Counted from the first letter of the stretch, positions 1 to 7,649 are shown. The stretch: 13,134 nt of DNA from Fidelibacterota bacterium TCS55 (GCA_905182385.1 CAJJBS010000083.1:1-13134); one strand, 5' to 3'. Numbers and translations: made by a program. The notes: generated by a model from the sequence alone, not told the origin.

Positions 1-1806
1 ACTAACAATTATCTTTGCAATTATTTCTGATACGCCTATATCATTTTGAATATTAATAGGTTTTGAATTTCCAATTGTTTTTAAATCTTTATAAGTAAGC
101 AATAACTTTTTAACACGTTTATCTCCCATTCCTTTAATTTCATGAAAAATAGACTTAGAAATCTCTTTTGTACGTTGTTGCTTTTGAAAAGTAATTGCAA
201 AACGGTGAGCTTCATCTCTAATTCGTCTTAATAATATTAATCCAGGTGATTGTTTATGTATGGATTGCGCATCAGAGCTACCAGGAATAAAAACTTCTTC
301 CAGGCGTTTTGCTAAACCAATAATTGGTAAATAATCTAGGCCTAGTTCTCTAAGTGCAGAAACGGCCATTGAAAGCTGCCCTTTTCCTCCATCTATTAAA
401 ATTAGGTCTGGAAAGCTTTTACCTTCTTTTTGTTGTCGTTTATATCTTCTATGAACAATTTCTCGCATTGATGCAAAGTCATCAATACCATCAACCGTTT
501 TAACTTTAAATTTTCTGTACAAACTTTTGCGAGGCTTACCATCGACAAAGCATACCATAGAAGCAACTGTATTGGTTCCACCTAAGTGAGAAATATCAAA
601 CGCTTCGATTCTTCTAGGAGGAACTTTCATATGAAGATCTTCTTGAAGTTGATTGATCATTTTAGGAACTAATTCCATTCTTTTTTTACGATTAATTAAC
701 CACTCACCCAATAATAATTTTGCATTTTGAAAAGCTAATCGAACTTCTTTTGCGCGTTCTCCCTTTTGTGGCATTTGAAGCTTAATTGCTCCTCCTCTTT
801 TTTCTTTAAGCCATGTAATTAATTGATCTTTATTATTTGGATCATTGGGTAATGAGATTTCTTTTGGTGTAAAATCAGTTTCTAGATAAAAACGCGTAAT
901 AATTGTTTCCATCATAACTTCATCAGAATCATCAATATTTCTAAGGGATATCTTTTCTCTACTTGTAATTCGTCCATTTCTAATTCTAACAATTACAGCT
1001 ATACCATAATCTTCTTCTTTAGCTAAAGCAAAAACATCTCTATCTTCAAAATCAGCTGCTACTTTTCGTTGTTGATCTTTAAATTTTACTATAGCATGTA
1101 GTTGATCTCTAAAAATTAAAGCATCTTCAAATCTCATTTGAGTAGAAGCTTCCTTCATTTGATTTTGAATATATAGTTCAGTTTCTTTTGTACGACCATG
1201 CAAAAACTGAATAATTTGTTTTATCATATCATTATAATCTTTTTCATTAACCATCCCTTCGCATGGTCCCTGACATTTTTTTATATGATAATCAAGGCAA
1301 AGACTTACTTTTTTATCTTCAATTGATTTATTATCAATAAAAAAATCACAACTACGAACAGGGAATATTCTATGTACAGCTTTTAAAGATTTTCTTAGAT
1401 GTCTAACATCTGTATACGGACCAAAATATTTAGAACCATCTCTAATAATTTCACGTGTGATAAAAACTCGAGGATATGGCTCTTTCGTTATTCGTATATA
1501 TGGAAAAGACTTGTCATCTCTTAGATTAATATTATAATGAGGCTGATGCTTTTTAATCAAGTTTGCTTCAGTTAATAATGCCTCCACCTCGGACCTTACT
1601 ACTATCCATTCAATATCAGCAATTCGCTTAATCATAGAAATATTTTTAGCTGATTGATTTTTACTGCTTTGAAAATACGACCTTACTCTATTTCTCAGGT
1701 GTTTAGCTTTTCCTATATAAATTATTTCTCCAGTATCATTTTTAAAAAAATAAACGCCTGGCTTAGTTGGTACTTGCTTTACTTTATCTTGATTCATTAT
1801 CGTCAT
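1..1806 (-). CDS. uvrC: UvrABC excinuclease subunit C (3' end beyond window)
   Basis: This is the nuclease subunit of nucleotide excision repair, which cuts on both sides of a lesion after UvrAB recognition; it is cytoplasmic. 602 codons are visible with no stop, and E. coli UvrC has 610, so only a few C-terminal residues are missing. From the N-terminus: a GIY-YIG nuclease domain (GVYFF at 17-21, YIGKAK at 30-35, then R38 and R40); four cysteines at about 153, 170, 178 and 182 at the positions expected for the UvrC iron-sulfur cluster; a UVR motif at about 210-247; an RNase H-like nuclease domain (FDISHLGG with D404, D443, LIDGGKGQ with D472, H534); and a helix-hairpin-helix region from about 552. 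Two in-frame ATGs, at 1806 and 1797, are possible starts. The longer is given; neither has a clear ribosome site. It is divergent from the beta-helix gene and appears unrelated to it in function. Confidence 0.97.
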   Translation of the reverse strand, partial: MTIMNQDKVKQVPTKPGVYFFKNDTGEIIYIGKAKHLRNRVRSYFQSSKNQSAKNISMIKRIADIEWIVVRSEVEALLTEANLIKKHQPHYNINLRDDKSFPYIRITKEPYPRVFITREIIRDGSKYFGPYTDVRHLRKSLKAVHRIFPVRSCDFFIDNKSIEDKKVSLCLDYHIKKCQGPCEGMVNEKDYNDMIKQIIQFLHGRTKETELYIQNQMKEASTQMRFEDALIFRDQLHAIVKFKDQQRKVAADFEDRDVFALAKEEDYGIAVIVRIRNGRITSREKISLRNIDDSDEVMMETIITRFYLETDFTPKEISLPNDPNNKDQLITWLKEKRGGAIKLQMPQKGERAKEVRLAFQNAKLLLGEWLINRKKRMELVPKMINQLQEDLHMKVPPRRIEAFDISHLGGTNTVASMVCFVDGKPRKSLYRKFKVKTVDGIDDFASMREIVHRRYKRQQKEGKSFPDLILIDGGKGQLSMAVSALRELGLDYLPIIGLAKRLEEVFIPGSSDAQSIHKQSPGLILLRRIRDEAHRFAITFQKQQRTKEISKSIFHEIKGMGDKRVKKLLLTYKDLKTIGNSKPINIQNDIGVSEIIAKIIVS

Positions 1807-1921
1807 TTTTATACAATATAGACTCTAGAATATATTTATGATCATACTACATTTCTTAATCAGGTTATAAATAAAGATAAATTGATTTAATAGCTTAAAT
1901 CATTATTAAATTATTGTACGA
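1807..1921. promoter_or_regulatory. Divergent intergenic region, uvrC / beta-helix gene
   Basis: This 115-bp, very AT-rich gap must hold the promoters of both uvrC (leftward) and the beta-helix/cytochrome pair (rightward). It contains a perfect 10-bp palindrome, TATGATCATA, at 1837-1846, which could be an operator half-centre or chance. Toward the right, TTGATT (1882-1887) and TTAAAT (1906-1911) are 18 bp apart and resemble weak -35/-10 boxes, but they would leave almost no leader before the ATG at 1922. The region's role is inferred from gene orientation; no box is convincing. Confidence 0.4.
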
Positions 1922-3112
1922 ATGAGATATTTAATCAGAATACTATGTTTAATTTTAATAAGCAACCTTTCAGCTGACGATATAGAGAAAGATCTTCAAA
2001 CTCAATTTATTCTTGCTGAACCAGGTGATACCATCATTATTCCAGAAGGATTACATAATATCATAGGTACTCTTTCAATTGATGGAAAGAAAAATCTAAT
2101 TATTCGTGGTTTTGGTATGGATAAATCAATCCTTTCATTTACAGATCAAGCTGAAGGTGCTCAAGGAATTAGTATTACTAATTCATCAAATATCACTTTG
2201 CAAGGTTTTACGGTTAGAGATGCAAAAGGTGATGCTATTAAAACACAATATGTTGATGGAATAATATTCAGAGCAATTACTACAGAATGGACTGGTGGTC
2301 CAAAACCTTCAAATGGAGCTTATGGTCTTTACCCTGTTCAATGCACAAATGTACTTATAGAGTTTTGCATTGCGAATGGAGCCTCTGATGCTGGTATATA
2401 TGTAGGTCAATCCAAAGATATAATTGTAAGGAATTCTAAAGCATTTAATAATGTTGCTGGAATTGAAATAGAAAACTCAATTAACGCTAAAGTATATGAA
2501 AATCATTCTTATAATAATACAGGAGGTATACTAGTCTTTGATTTACCTGACCTTGTTCAAACAAAAGGTGACAATATCCATATTTACCAAAATCTTATTG
2601 AAAATAATAATTTAAATAATTTTGCTCCACCAGGTAATATTGTAGGTAAAGTGCTCCCTGGTACTGGTGTCATGATACTCGCTGCTAATAATGTGCATAT
2701 ATATGAAAATACCATTCGTAATAATAAAAGTGTTGGAACAGGGATTGTTAGCTATTTTATAACGGAAGAGCCTATGACCGATAATACGTATAATCCATAT
2801 ACATCAGATATTCATATATATAGTAATATTTTTGATAGAAAAGTAGGGCTACCAACTCTTGATTATGAAATAGGGCAATTAATGGCAATAAAGTATGGTC
2901 GTACTATCCCTGATATCATTTATGATGGCATGCAAGATCCAGATATTTCTGCAGGTTTATGTTTACAAAATAATATTGAATCTGATTTTACTAATTTAGA
3001 CATAGAACATAATTTTGAAAATTGGTACTCCCCTTTTATCTCAAATTTCTCAGAAGACAAATCGAATTTTAAGTGCATTTCTAATCATAGAATCTCTTCA
3101 AATTCTTACTAA
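1922..3112 (+). CDS. Secreted right-handed parallel beta-helix protein (TIGR03805 type)
   Basis: A 396-residue exported protein with a short signal peptide (MRYLIRILCLILISNLSA, cleavage near residue 18) and no lipobox. The entry motif AEPGDTIIIPEG (32-43) is followed by repeated beta-helix coils of the NosD/pectate-lyase kind. Family-typical segments include NGAYGLYPVQC (131-141), SDAGIYVGQS (155-164), VAGIEIENS (178-186), GGILVFDLP (201-209) and NNFAPPGNIV (232-241). These match my memory of TIGR03805, a family that occurs as a two-gene pair with, or fused to, TIGR03806. The stop TAA shares its last base with the ATG of the cytochrome gene, so the two are translationally coupled. Beta-helices of this shape often bind or cleave polysaccharides, but the pair has no established function that I know of. 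No Shine-Dalgarno precedes the ATG. Confidence 0.9.
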   Translation: MRYLIRILCLILISNLSADDIEKDLQTQFILAEPGDTIIIPEGLHNIIGTLSIDGKKNLIIRGFGMDKSILSFTDQAEGAQGISITNSSNITLQGFTVRDAKGDAIKTQYVDGIIFRAITTEWTGGPKPSNGAYGLYPVQCTNVLIEFCIANGASDAGIYVGQSKDIIVRNSKAFNNVAGIEIENSINAKVYENHSYNNTGGILVFDLPDLVQTKGDNIHIYQNLIENNNLNNFAPPGNIVGKVLPGTGVMILAANNVHIYENTIRNNKSVGTGIVSYFITEEPMTDNTYNPYTSDIHIYSNIFDRKVGLPTLDYEIGQLMAIKYGRTIPDIIYDGMQDPDISAGLCLQNNIESDFTNLDIEHNFENWYSPFISNFSEDKSNFKCISNHRISSNSY

Positions 3113-4155
3113 TGCAAAAAATAGTACGTAGAGCCTTAACTACTTTACTACTTATTGGAATTGCGTTTAGTTCTAATCCATTAAAGTATGCTAAGCCAAA
3201 ACTTTCAGATTATGGTTTTTTTATTGGTGATATAGCTAACCAACAACCAAGTGAGAATGTTCTCCCTTATGAGGTTTCTGCTAAATTATTTAGCGATTAT
3301 GCTATAAAATCACGTTTTGTAGTATTGCCAAAAGGAGAACAAATAATATATCAATCAAATGGTGAATTTGCTTACCCAATCGGGTCTACGTTAATTAAAT
3401 CTTTTTATTACCCTGCTGATATTAGAGAACCTGAAAAAAATATTCGTTTGATGGAAACTCGTTTACTAATTAATACTAATGAGGGCTGGATTGGTTATCC
3501 TTATGTATGGAATAAAACTCAAACGGAAGCCTTTTTAGAAATCGCTGGTGAAAGATTAGATGTATCATTTATTAATAGTCAGGGCAATGAAGAAAGTTTC
3601 AATTACAGTGTTCCCAACTTCAATCAATGTAAAGGATGCCATGTCAATCAAAACAAAATGAAGCCTATTGGTACTAAAGCAAGACTATTAAATCACGAAT
3701 ATAATTACCCTGATGGTTCAATGAACCAGTTGAAGAAATGGTCTATGTTAGGTATGATAAATAACTTACCTGAAATTTCAACTATTTCCCATACTCCTAA
3801 CTATAATGATCCTAAAGATGGAACTTTAGAAGAACGTGCAAGAGCATGGATTGATATGAATTGCGCCCATTGTCACCGTCTCGGAGCTCCAGGTGAGACT
3901 TCTGGCTTATTTTTAAATATTGAAGAAAAGAATAAAACACGTTTAGGAGTATATAAACCTCCCGTAGCTGCAGGGCGAGCAACCGGAAACTTAAAATATA
4001 CAATTTCACCAGGAAGTCCAGAAAGATCTATCATGATTCAGAGAATGCTTTCAAAAGATCCTGGAATTATGATGCCTGAGCTAGGAAGAAAGTTAGTTCA
4101 TAAGGAAGGTGTTGAACTTGTTAGTCAATGGATAAAAGAAATGAAAAAAGATTAG
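3112..4155 (+). CDS. Exported diheme c-type cytochrome (SO2930/HNE_0200 family, TIGR03806 type)
   Basis: 347 residues. A Sec signal peptide (cleavage near AFS-SN, about residue 20, no lipobox) sends it to the periplasm. Two CXXCH heme-attachment motifs are present: CKGCH at 173-177 and CAHCH at 251-255. A Met-rich segment, GIMMPELGR (318-326), could supply a distal axial ligand. The N-terminal half (30-165), with motifs such as LSDYGFF, VLPYEVSAKLFSDYA and LPKGEQI, is typical of this family and is not a classical cytochrome fold. The gene starts on the last base of the beta-helix stop, so it probably depends on reinitiation; no ribosome site is visible. It should transfer electrons in the cell envelope, with the partner protein as a likely scaffold or substrate binder, but donor, acceptor and substrate are unknown. 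It converges on the Glu-rich gene with only 2 bp between stops. Confidence 0.92.
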   Translation: MQKIVRRALTTLLLIGIAFSSNPLKYAKPKLSDYGFFIGDIANQQPSENVLPYEVSAKLFSDYAIKSRFVVLPKGEQIIYQSNGEFAYPIGSTLIKSFYYPADIREPEKNIRLMETRLLINTNEGWIGYPYVWNKTQTEAFLEIAGERLDVSFINSQGNEESFNYSVPNFNQCKGCHVNQNKMKPIGTKARLLNHEYNYPDGSMNQLKKWSMLGMINNLPEISTISHTPNYNDPKDGTLEERARAWIDMNCAHCHRLGAPGETSGLFLNIEEKNKTRLGVYKPPVAAGRATGNLKYTISPGSPERSIMIQRMLSKDPGIMMPELGRKLVHKEGVELVSQWIKEMKKD

Positions 4156-4181
4156 ATTTAATCTAGTTTCTCAACTTTTTT
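4144..4181. terminator. Possible bidirectional terminator between convergent genes
   Basis: The sequence TAGATTTAATCTA (4153-4165) has perfect 6-bp arms around one central base and spans the stop codons of both convergent genes. It is flanked by A6 on the left (4144-4149) and T6 on the right (4176-4181). In the rightward transcript the stem can grow to about 9 bp with two G-U pairs. In the leftward transcript a 5-bp stem is followed at once by a U run. The stem is short and AT-rich, so termination strength is doubtful. Confidence 0.3.
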
Positions 4182-5027
4182 GTATTTTCTATTCACTTCA
4201 AAATCATCACTATTAAATGGAATTTGCTCTATCTTTTTTAATTCCCATTCCATTTTAAAACCTTTATTGTCCTTATTTTTCATTTCCATAGAATATTTTA
4301 GCAACCTTCCTTCAACTGAGTCATAAGCTTGACCTGATTGGGAAAGCATTGTCTCGGAGAAACTTCTCGGCATGCTTGTTTTTTGTCCACCATAAGATTT
4401 AATAAGGTCCTGCTCTTTATCCAATGCATACTTTAGCAATAAAGTGTCAACAGTAAACCATTCTTCAAACAGTACGGTGCGTTCGGAACTTTTAATTGAA
4501 GTAATAACTTTTTTAGCTTGTAACCCTGCAATTACTTTTCTCTCACTTGTTATAGTACGTTCAATTATATCTTCTTCCTCTTCTTCCTCTTCTTCAGATT
4601 CATCATCTTTATTATTCTCTTTAGATGCTTCTTCTTCCTCATTATTATCACGCCTATTTGAACCACCTCCAAAATTCATATTTTCCTCTATTCCTTTTAG
4701 AGTTGGTTTTCCGTCATTACCACGAATTAAATCAAAAGATTCAAATGCATATATATTTTCTTCAGAATCGTAGATAATTCTAGACTCACTATTACCATCT
4801 AATATGGTACCATATTTTTTATTTCCACCCATAGCCATCCTTATTATAAAACGATCTACTTTTAATGAAGATTCTTGTCTAAAAAAGCCATTTGAAGCAA
4901 ACTTTTGAGTAGTTGTTTTAATTTCTCCAACATATGGTGCATCCATAAACATGACTTCTTCAATAACCACTTGAGTTTGAGAAAATAAGTTTGACATAAA
5001 AAGTGTCAACATAAGAAAACGAGTCAT
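4158..5027 (-). CDS. Secreted protein of unknown function with Glu-rich tract
   Basis: 289 residues; I do not recognise the family with certainty. A signal peptide (MTRFLMLTLFMSNLFSQ, cleavage near residue 16) indicates export. The first part (18-118) is predicted beta-rich, reading like a dye- or lipid-binding envelope protein (VVIEEVMFMDAPYVGEIKTT, then IIRMAMGGNKKYGTILD). Residues 129-153 form an acidic low-complexity linker ending in eight consecutive Glu. The C-terminal part contains KVIAGLQAKKVITSI (164-178) and EEWFTVDTLLLKY (188-200), which resemble the 'modified residue then extracytoplasmic beta strand' pattern of DUF4412-like proteins; this is a weak comparison from memory. It lies 22 bp downstream of the YiiX-like gene on the same strand and is probably the last gene of that transcript. 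No Shine-Dalgarno is visible, only an A/T-rich leader. Confidence 0.75.
   Translation of the reverse strand: MTRFLMLTLFMSNLFSQTQVVIEEVMFMDAPYVGEIKTTTQKFASNGFFRQESSLKVDRFIIRMAMGGNKKYGTILDGNSESRIIYDSEENIYAFESFDLIRGNDGKPTLKGIEENMNFGGGSNRRDNNEEEEASKENNKDDESEEEEEEEEDIIERTITSERKVIAGLQAKKVITSIKSSERTVLFEEWFTVDTLLLKYALDKEQDLIKSYGGQKTSMPRSFSETMLSQSGQAYDSVEGRLLKYSMEMKNKDNKGFKMEWELKKIEQIPFNSDDFEVNRKYKKVEKLD
4571..4595 (-). repeat. In-frame GAAGAAGAG nonamer tandem repeat
   Basis: On the coding strand the 9-bp unit GAAGAAGAG occurs 2.8 times in tandem and encodes the run of Glu residues 145-152 in the secreted acidic protein. Because the unit is a multiple of three, copy change would lengthen or shorten the acidic linker without a frameshift. 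Confidence 0.8.
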
Positions 5028-5049
5028 AAATAATTATCCATTTAATTTA

Positions 5050-6666
5050 TTAATCTAACAAGGCATTGAATACTGACTTTAATTCACCATTCACAGATTT
5101 TCCATTCAGGTATAATAAGACAGGTTCAAAACGTTTATCTGTTATTAATTTTCGTGCAACTTGATCAGGAGAAATTGTATAGCGCCCTAATTGTTTTTTT
5201 GTATCCCAGACTAGATCCTCAAAAGAAGCATAAACCAATTCGGAACAAACTATTTCATCTGTGGATTCAACATTGAAACTAAAGTCATAATTTTTCCCAA
5301 TTTGACTAAATGCGTTTAATAAATATGTTTTCTTATCATTATTTGACTGGGTGGTGAAACGAATTACACCTAAATCATCAATATTTAAAAAATTCTGTAA
5401 TGTATTTATCTGAACTCCTGGACGAAGTGACTCTATAATTTTACGGCCAGAATTAATAGATGTTTGAAAATCAGGGCCACTATAATTATATCTTTCAACA
5501 GCTAATTCATATAATTTCGGTAAACTATCCCATACACCAAGAGCTTTTAATTGATCTTCATTTCCAATCCAAACTCCAACATGACACCAATATCCTGGTA
5601 TAAAATAATCTGTCAAACGAAAAGGGGCTTTCTCTAATAATATATCCATAGGTTCCATTTTATAAGTAATTTCAGATTTTTCTTTATCAGTTAATAATTC
5701 CATTGTACCTCTTCTGACAACGATCATTCCTGCAGTATTACCAAACATTTTACTAACTAAGTCAGTTCCATTTTTATTTATTTTTTTTATCCGGTCATAC
5801 AGTTTATTTGAAATAACATTAAAACGATTAATTTTAAAATTAGGCCGTATATCATTCTCTTTCATTTGCAACATCTCTCTATATGAGAAACTTCCAGAAA
5901 TAAGCTGATTTAAATAATAATTATCATCATCATCAATTAAAAAAGGAGTATCATTATTTTGATTCTCCCATTTTGATATTTGATAACTAAAATTAATAGC
6001 ATGAACTAAACGTCTTAATTTTTTTGTATCGGTATAAGATTCTGAAACTTCAGCTAAATAACCTCTATTCTCAGGTTCAACGCCTGATTCATTTATAACA
6101 AAACGCAATTTTTGATTTTCTTCAAATGGTGCCATTGCAACTAGGTAATTATCATATAATAAAAGAGCAAAGACTAAACCTAGTTTTATTTGTTTAGTAA
6201 CTCTTTGTCCTAGTTGATCATTTGGATTAATAGAAATAACTTCTTTGGTAGATGAGCTCCATATTGACTTTTTGGTAAAATATTCAGTTGGCTTATTATC
6301 GTTTACTTTTATTGAAACATTATTATTTGTGTACGGTGCATATCTTGATATAATTTTAAAAAGAGGTGCCCTCATTTTTCGATACTGCTCAATAGCATAA
6401 TTGAGGTAATTCAAATCTGCTGCAGTTAAAACATCTTTTTTATTAAATTTTTCATATGTTTCTATCGCAATAGAGCGCCATGTTAAGGCATACTCAATTT
6501 GAGATTGATAATCATAAATCACGTCACCAATATCAATTGTATCATTCTTTATTAAATCTATAGCTGAACGACTATTTGCACTTTGATCAAATATGAATTT
6601 CGCATTGACTTCTTGCGAATTAGCCAAAGTAATAGATAATAAAATGAATAAGATACTATTTACCAA
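5050..6666 (-). CDS. Secreted protein with C-terminal permuted NlpC/P60-like (YiiX/YebB-type) cysteine hydrolase domain
   Basis: 538 residues. A signal peptide (cleavage near ANS-Q, residue 17) predicts a periplasmic or surface location. Residues 20-315 are mostly helical and unrecognised. Residues 316-520 match the circularly permuted papain-like fold: MDILLEKAPFRLTDYFIPG (340-358), then CHVGVWIG with the expected catalytic His362, then GKNYDFSF (457-464) and VCSELVYA with the expected nucleophile Cys474. The His-before-Cys order marks the YiiX/LRAT-like permuted group rather than classical NlpC/P60. Known members are thiol hydrolases or acyltransferases; the substrate here is unknown. The start is a TTG inside TTGGTAA, overlapping the stop of the upstream dehydratase/racemase gene by 7 bp; the next in-frame Met is near residue 98, after the signal peptide, so TTG is the best choice. 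It is probably cotranscribed with its neighbours on both sides. Confidence 0.85.
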   Translation of the reverse strand: MVNSILFILLSITLANSQEVNAKFIFDQSANSRSAIDLIKNDTIDIGDVIYDYQSQIEYALTWRSIAIETYEKFNKKDVLTAADLNYLNYAIEQYRKMRAPLFKIISRYAPYTNNNVSIKVNDNKPTEYFTKKSIWSSSTKEVISINPNDQLGQRVTKQIKLGLVFALLLYDNYLVAMAPFEENQKLRFVINESGVEPENRGYLAEVSESYTDTKKLRRLVHAINFSYQISKWENQNNDTPFLIDDDDNYYLNQLISGSFSYREMLQMKENDIRPNFKINRFNVISNKLYDRIKKINKNGTDLVSKMFGNTAGMIVVRRGTMELLTDKEKSEITYKMEPMDILLEKAPFRLTDYFIPGYWCHVGVWIGNEDQLKALGVWDSLPKLYELAVERYNYSGPDFQTSINSGRKIIESLRPGVQINTLQNFLNIDDLGVIRFTTQSNNDKKTYLLNAFSQIGKNYDFSFNVESTDEIVCSELVYASFEDLVWDTKKQLGRYTISPDQVARKLITDKRFEPVLLYLNGKSVNGELKSVFNALLD

Positions 6667-7598
6667 GGTAGATGCTCTAAGTCCACATTTCCTCCAGAAA
6701 TAATTAATCCAACCTTCTTACCTCTAAATAATTCTCTTGATTTCAGAACGGCACTTAGCGTGATGGAACATGATGGCTCAACAACAATTTTCATCCGTTC
6801 CCAAATCATTTTCATTGATTCAACAATCTCTTCTTCTGTTAATGTAATAATTTCTTGAACATAAGATTGAATAATAGGAAAAGTAATTGTTCCAATCTGA
6901 GCACGCAAACCATCGCAGATAGTATCTATTGTTTTATTTGCTACTATTTCTCCTTTTTTTAAAGAAAGAAATGTATCATCTGCTTCTATTGGTTCAGCGC
7001 CATAAACTTTTATTTTTGGATTGAGTCCTTGAGCTGATATTAGTGTTCCACTTAATAGTCCACCTCCACTTACTGGTGATATAATAGCATCTAAGTCTGG
7101 GAAATCTTCAATTAATTCTTTCCCAGCAGTTCCTTGACCCATAACAATACGTTCATCATTGTAAGGATGAACTACTGTCGACCCAGTTTTACTAACTAAA
7201 TCTTTGAGAACATTTTCTCGAGAAGTTTGATCCGGCTCACACCAAATGACTTGTCCACCATTTCTTTCAACATTCCTAACTTTAATTTTAGGTGTATTAT
7301 GAGGCATAACAACTTGAGTATTCCCGTTTCTTCGTGAAACTGCCATTGATAAAGCAGCACCATGATTTCCAGAAGATGTTGTAGCAACACCTCTATCTAA
7401 TTCATTTTGATTTAAAAGTTCAACGGTGTTTGTTGCGCCCCTTATCTTAAACGAGCCCGCTTTTTGAAAGTTTTCACACTTAAAATAAAGTTCAGCGCCA
7501 CTTAATTCATTGAGACTTTTATTCGTTAAAACTGGCGTGCGATGTATAAAAGGTGCAATGCGATCATGCGCAGCTACAATATCTTTCAGAGTTACCAT
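6660..7598 (-). CDS. PLP-dependent threonine/serine dehydratase or serine racemase (fold type II)
   Basis: 312 residues, a single catalytic domain with no ACT regulatory domain, so unlike biosynthetic IlvA and closer to catabolic TdcB and eukaryotic serine racemase. It shows the PLP lysine K51 in FQKAGSFKIRGA (44-55), SSGNHG (75-80) with Ser76 equivalent to the racemase re-face serine (human Ser84), the phosphate-binding SGGGL (177-181), a divalent-metal site AEPIEADD (E202, A206, D208, as in human serine racemase) and C-terminal SGGNVDL (301-307). Either alpha,beta-elimination of L-Thr/L-Ser to 2-oxobutyrate/pyruvate plus ammonia, or L-/D-Ser racemisation, is possible. HPYNDE (144-149) lacks the Asn that follows HP in human serine racemase, which leans toward dehydratase. 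It is cytoplasmic and first in a three-gene minus-strand run. An in-frame stop upstream of ATG 7598 fixes the start. Confidence 0.9.
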   Translation of the reverse strand: MVTLKDIVAAHDRIAPFIHRTPVLTNKSLNELSGAELYFKCENFQKAGSFKIRGATNTVELLNQNELDRGVATTSSGNHGAALSMAVSRRNGNTQVVMPHNTPKIKVRNVERNGGQVIWCEPDQTSRENVLKDLVSKTGSTVVHPYNDERIVMGQGTAGKELIEDFPDLDAIISPVSGGGLLSGTLISAQGLNPKIKVYGAEPIEADDTFLSLKKGEIVANKTIDTICDGLRAQIGTITFPIIQSYVQEIITLTEEEIVESMKMIWERMKIVVEPSCSITLSAVLKSRELFRGKKVGLIISGGNVDLEHLPW

Positions 7599-7649
7599 GG
7601 GTAAATCTAAATTCTTTTATATAGAAAAACACAATTTTTAAGGTAAGAC
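7599..7649. promoter_or_regulatory. 51-bp divergent promoter region between two PLP-enzyme genes
   Basis: The dehydratase/racemase gene (leftward) and the decarboxylase gene (rightward) start only 51 bp apart, so their promoters must overlap. A self-complementary TATATA at 7618-7623 could serve as a -10 element in either direction. No good -35 is visible for either. Shared control is inferred from geometry only. Confidence 0.4.
7639..7647 (+). promoter_or_regulatory. Ribosome binding site of the decarboxylase gene
   Basis: TAAGGTAAG contains AAGG ending 6 bases before the ATG at 7650. It supports that start over the second in-frame ATG (codon 9, at 7674), and it is the only convincing Shine-Dalgarno-like site in the window. 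Confidence 0.55.

Noticed and set aside
1837..1846. TATGATCATA palindrome as a specific regulator site.
   Set aside because: A 10-bp AT-rich palindrome occurs often by chance in such sequence and no second copy was seen in the window, so it is only mentioned in the intergenic entry.
4444..4773. Plus-strand open frame with a long serine run.
   Set aside because: It is the complement of the Glu-rich tract of the minus-strand gene (GAA/GAG read as TTC/CTC and in shifted frame TCT/TCC), with no leader or homology of its own.
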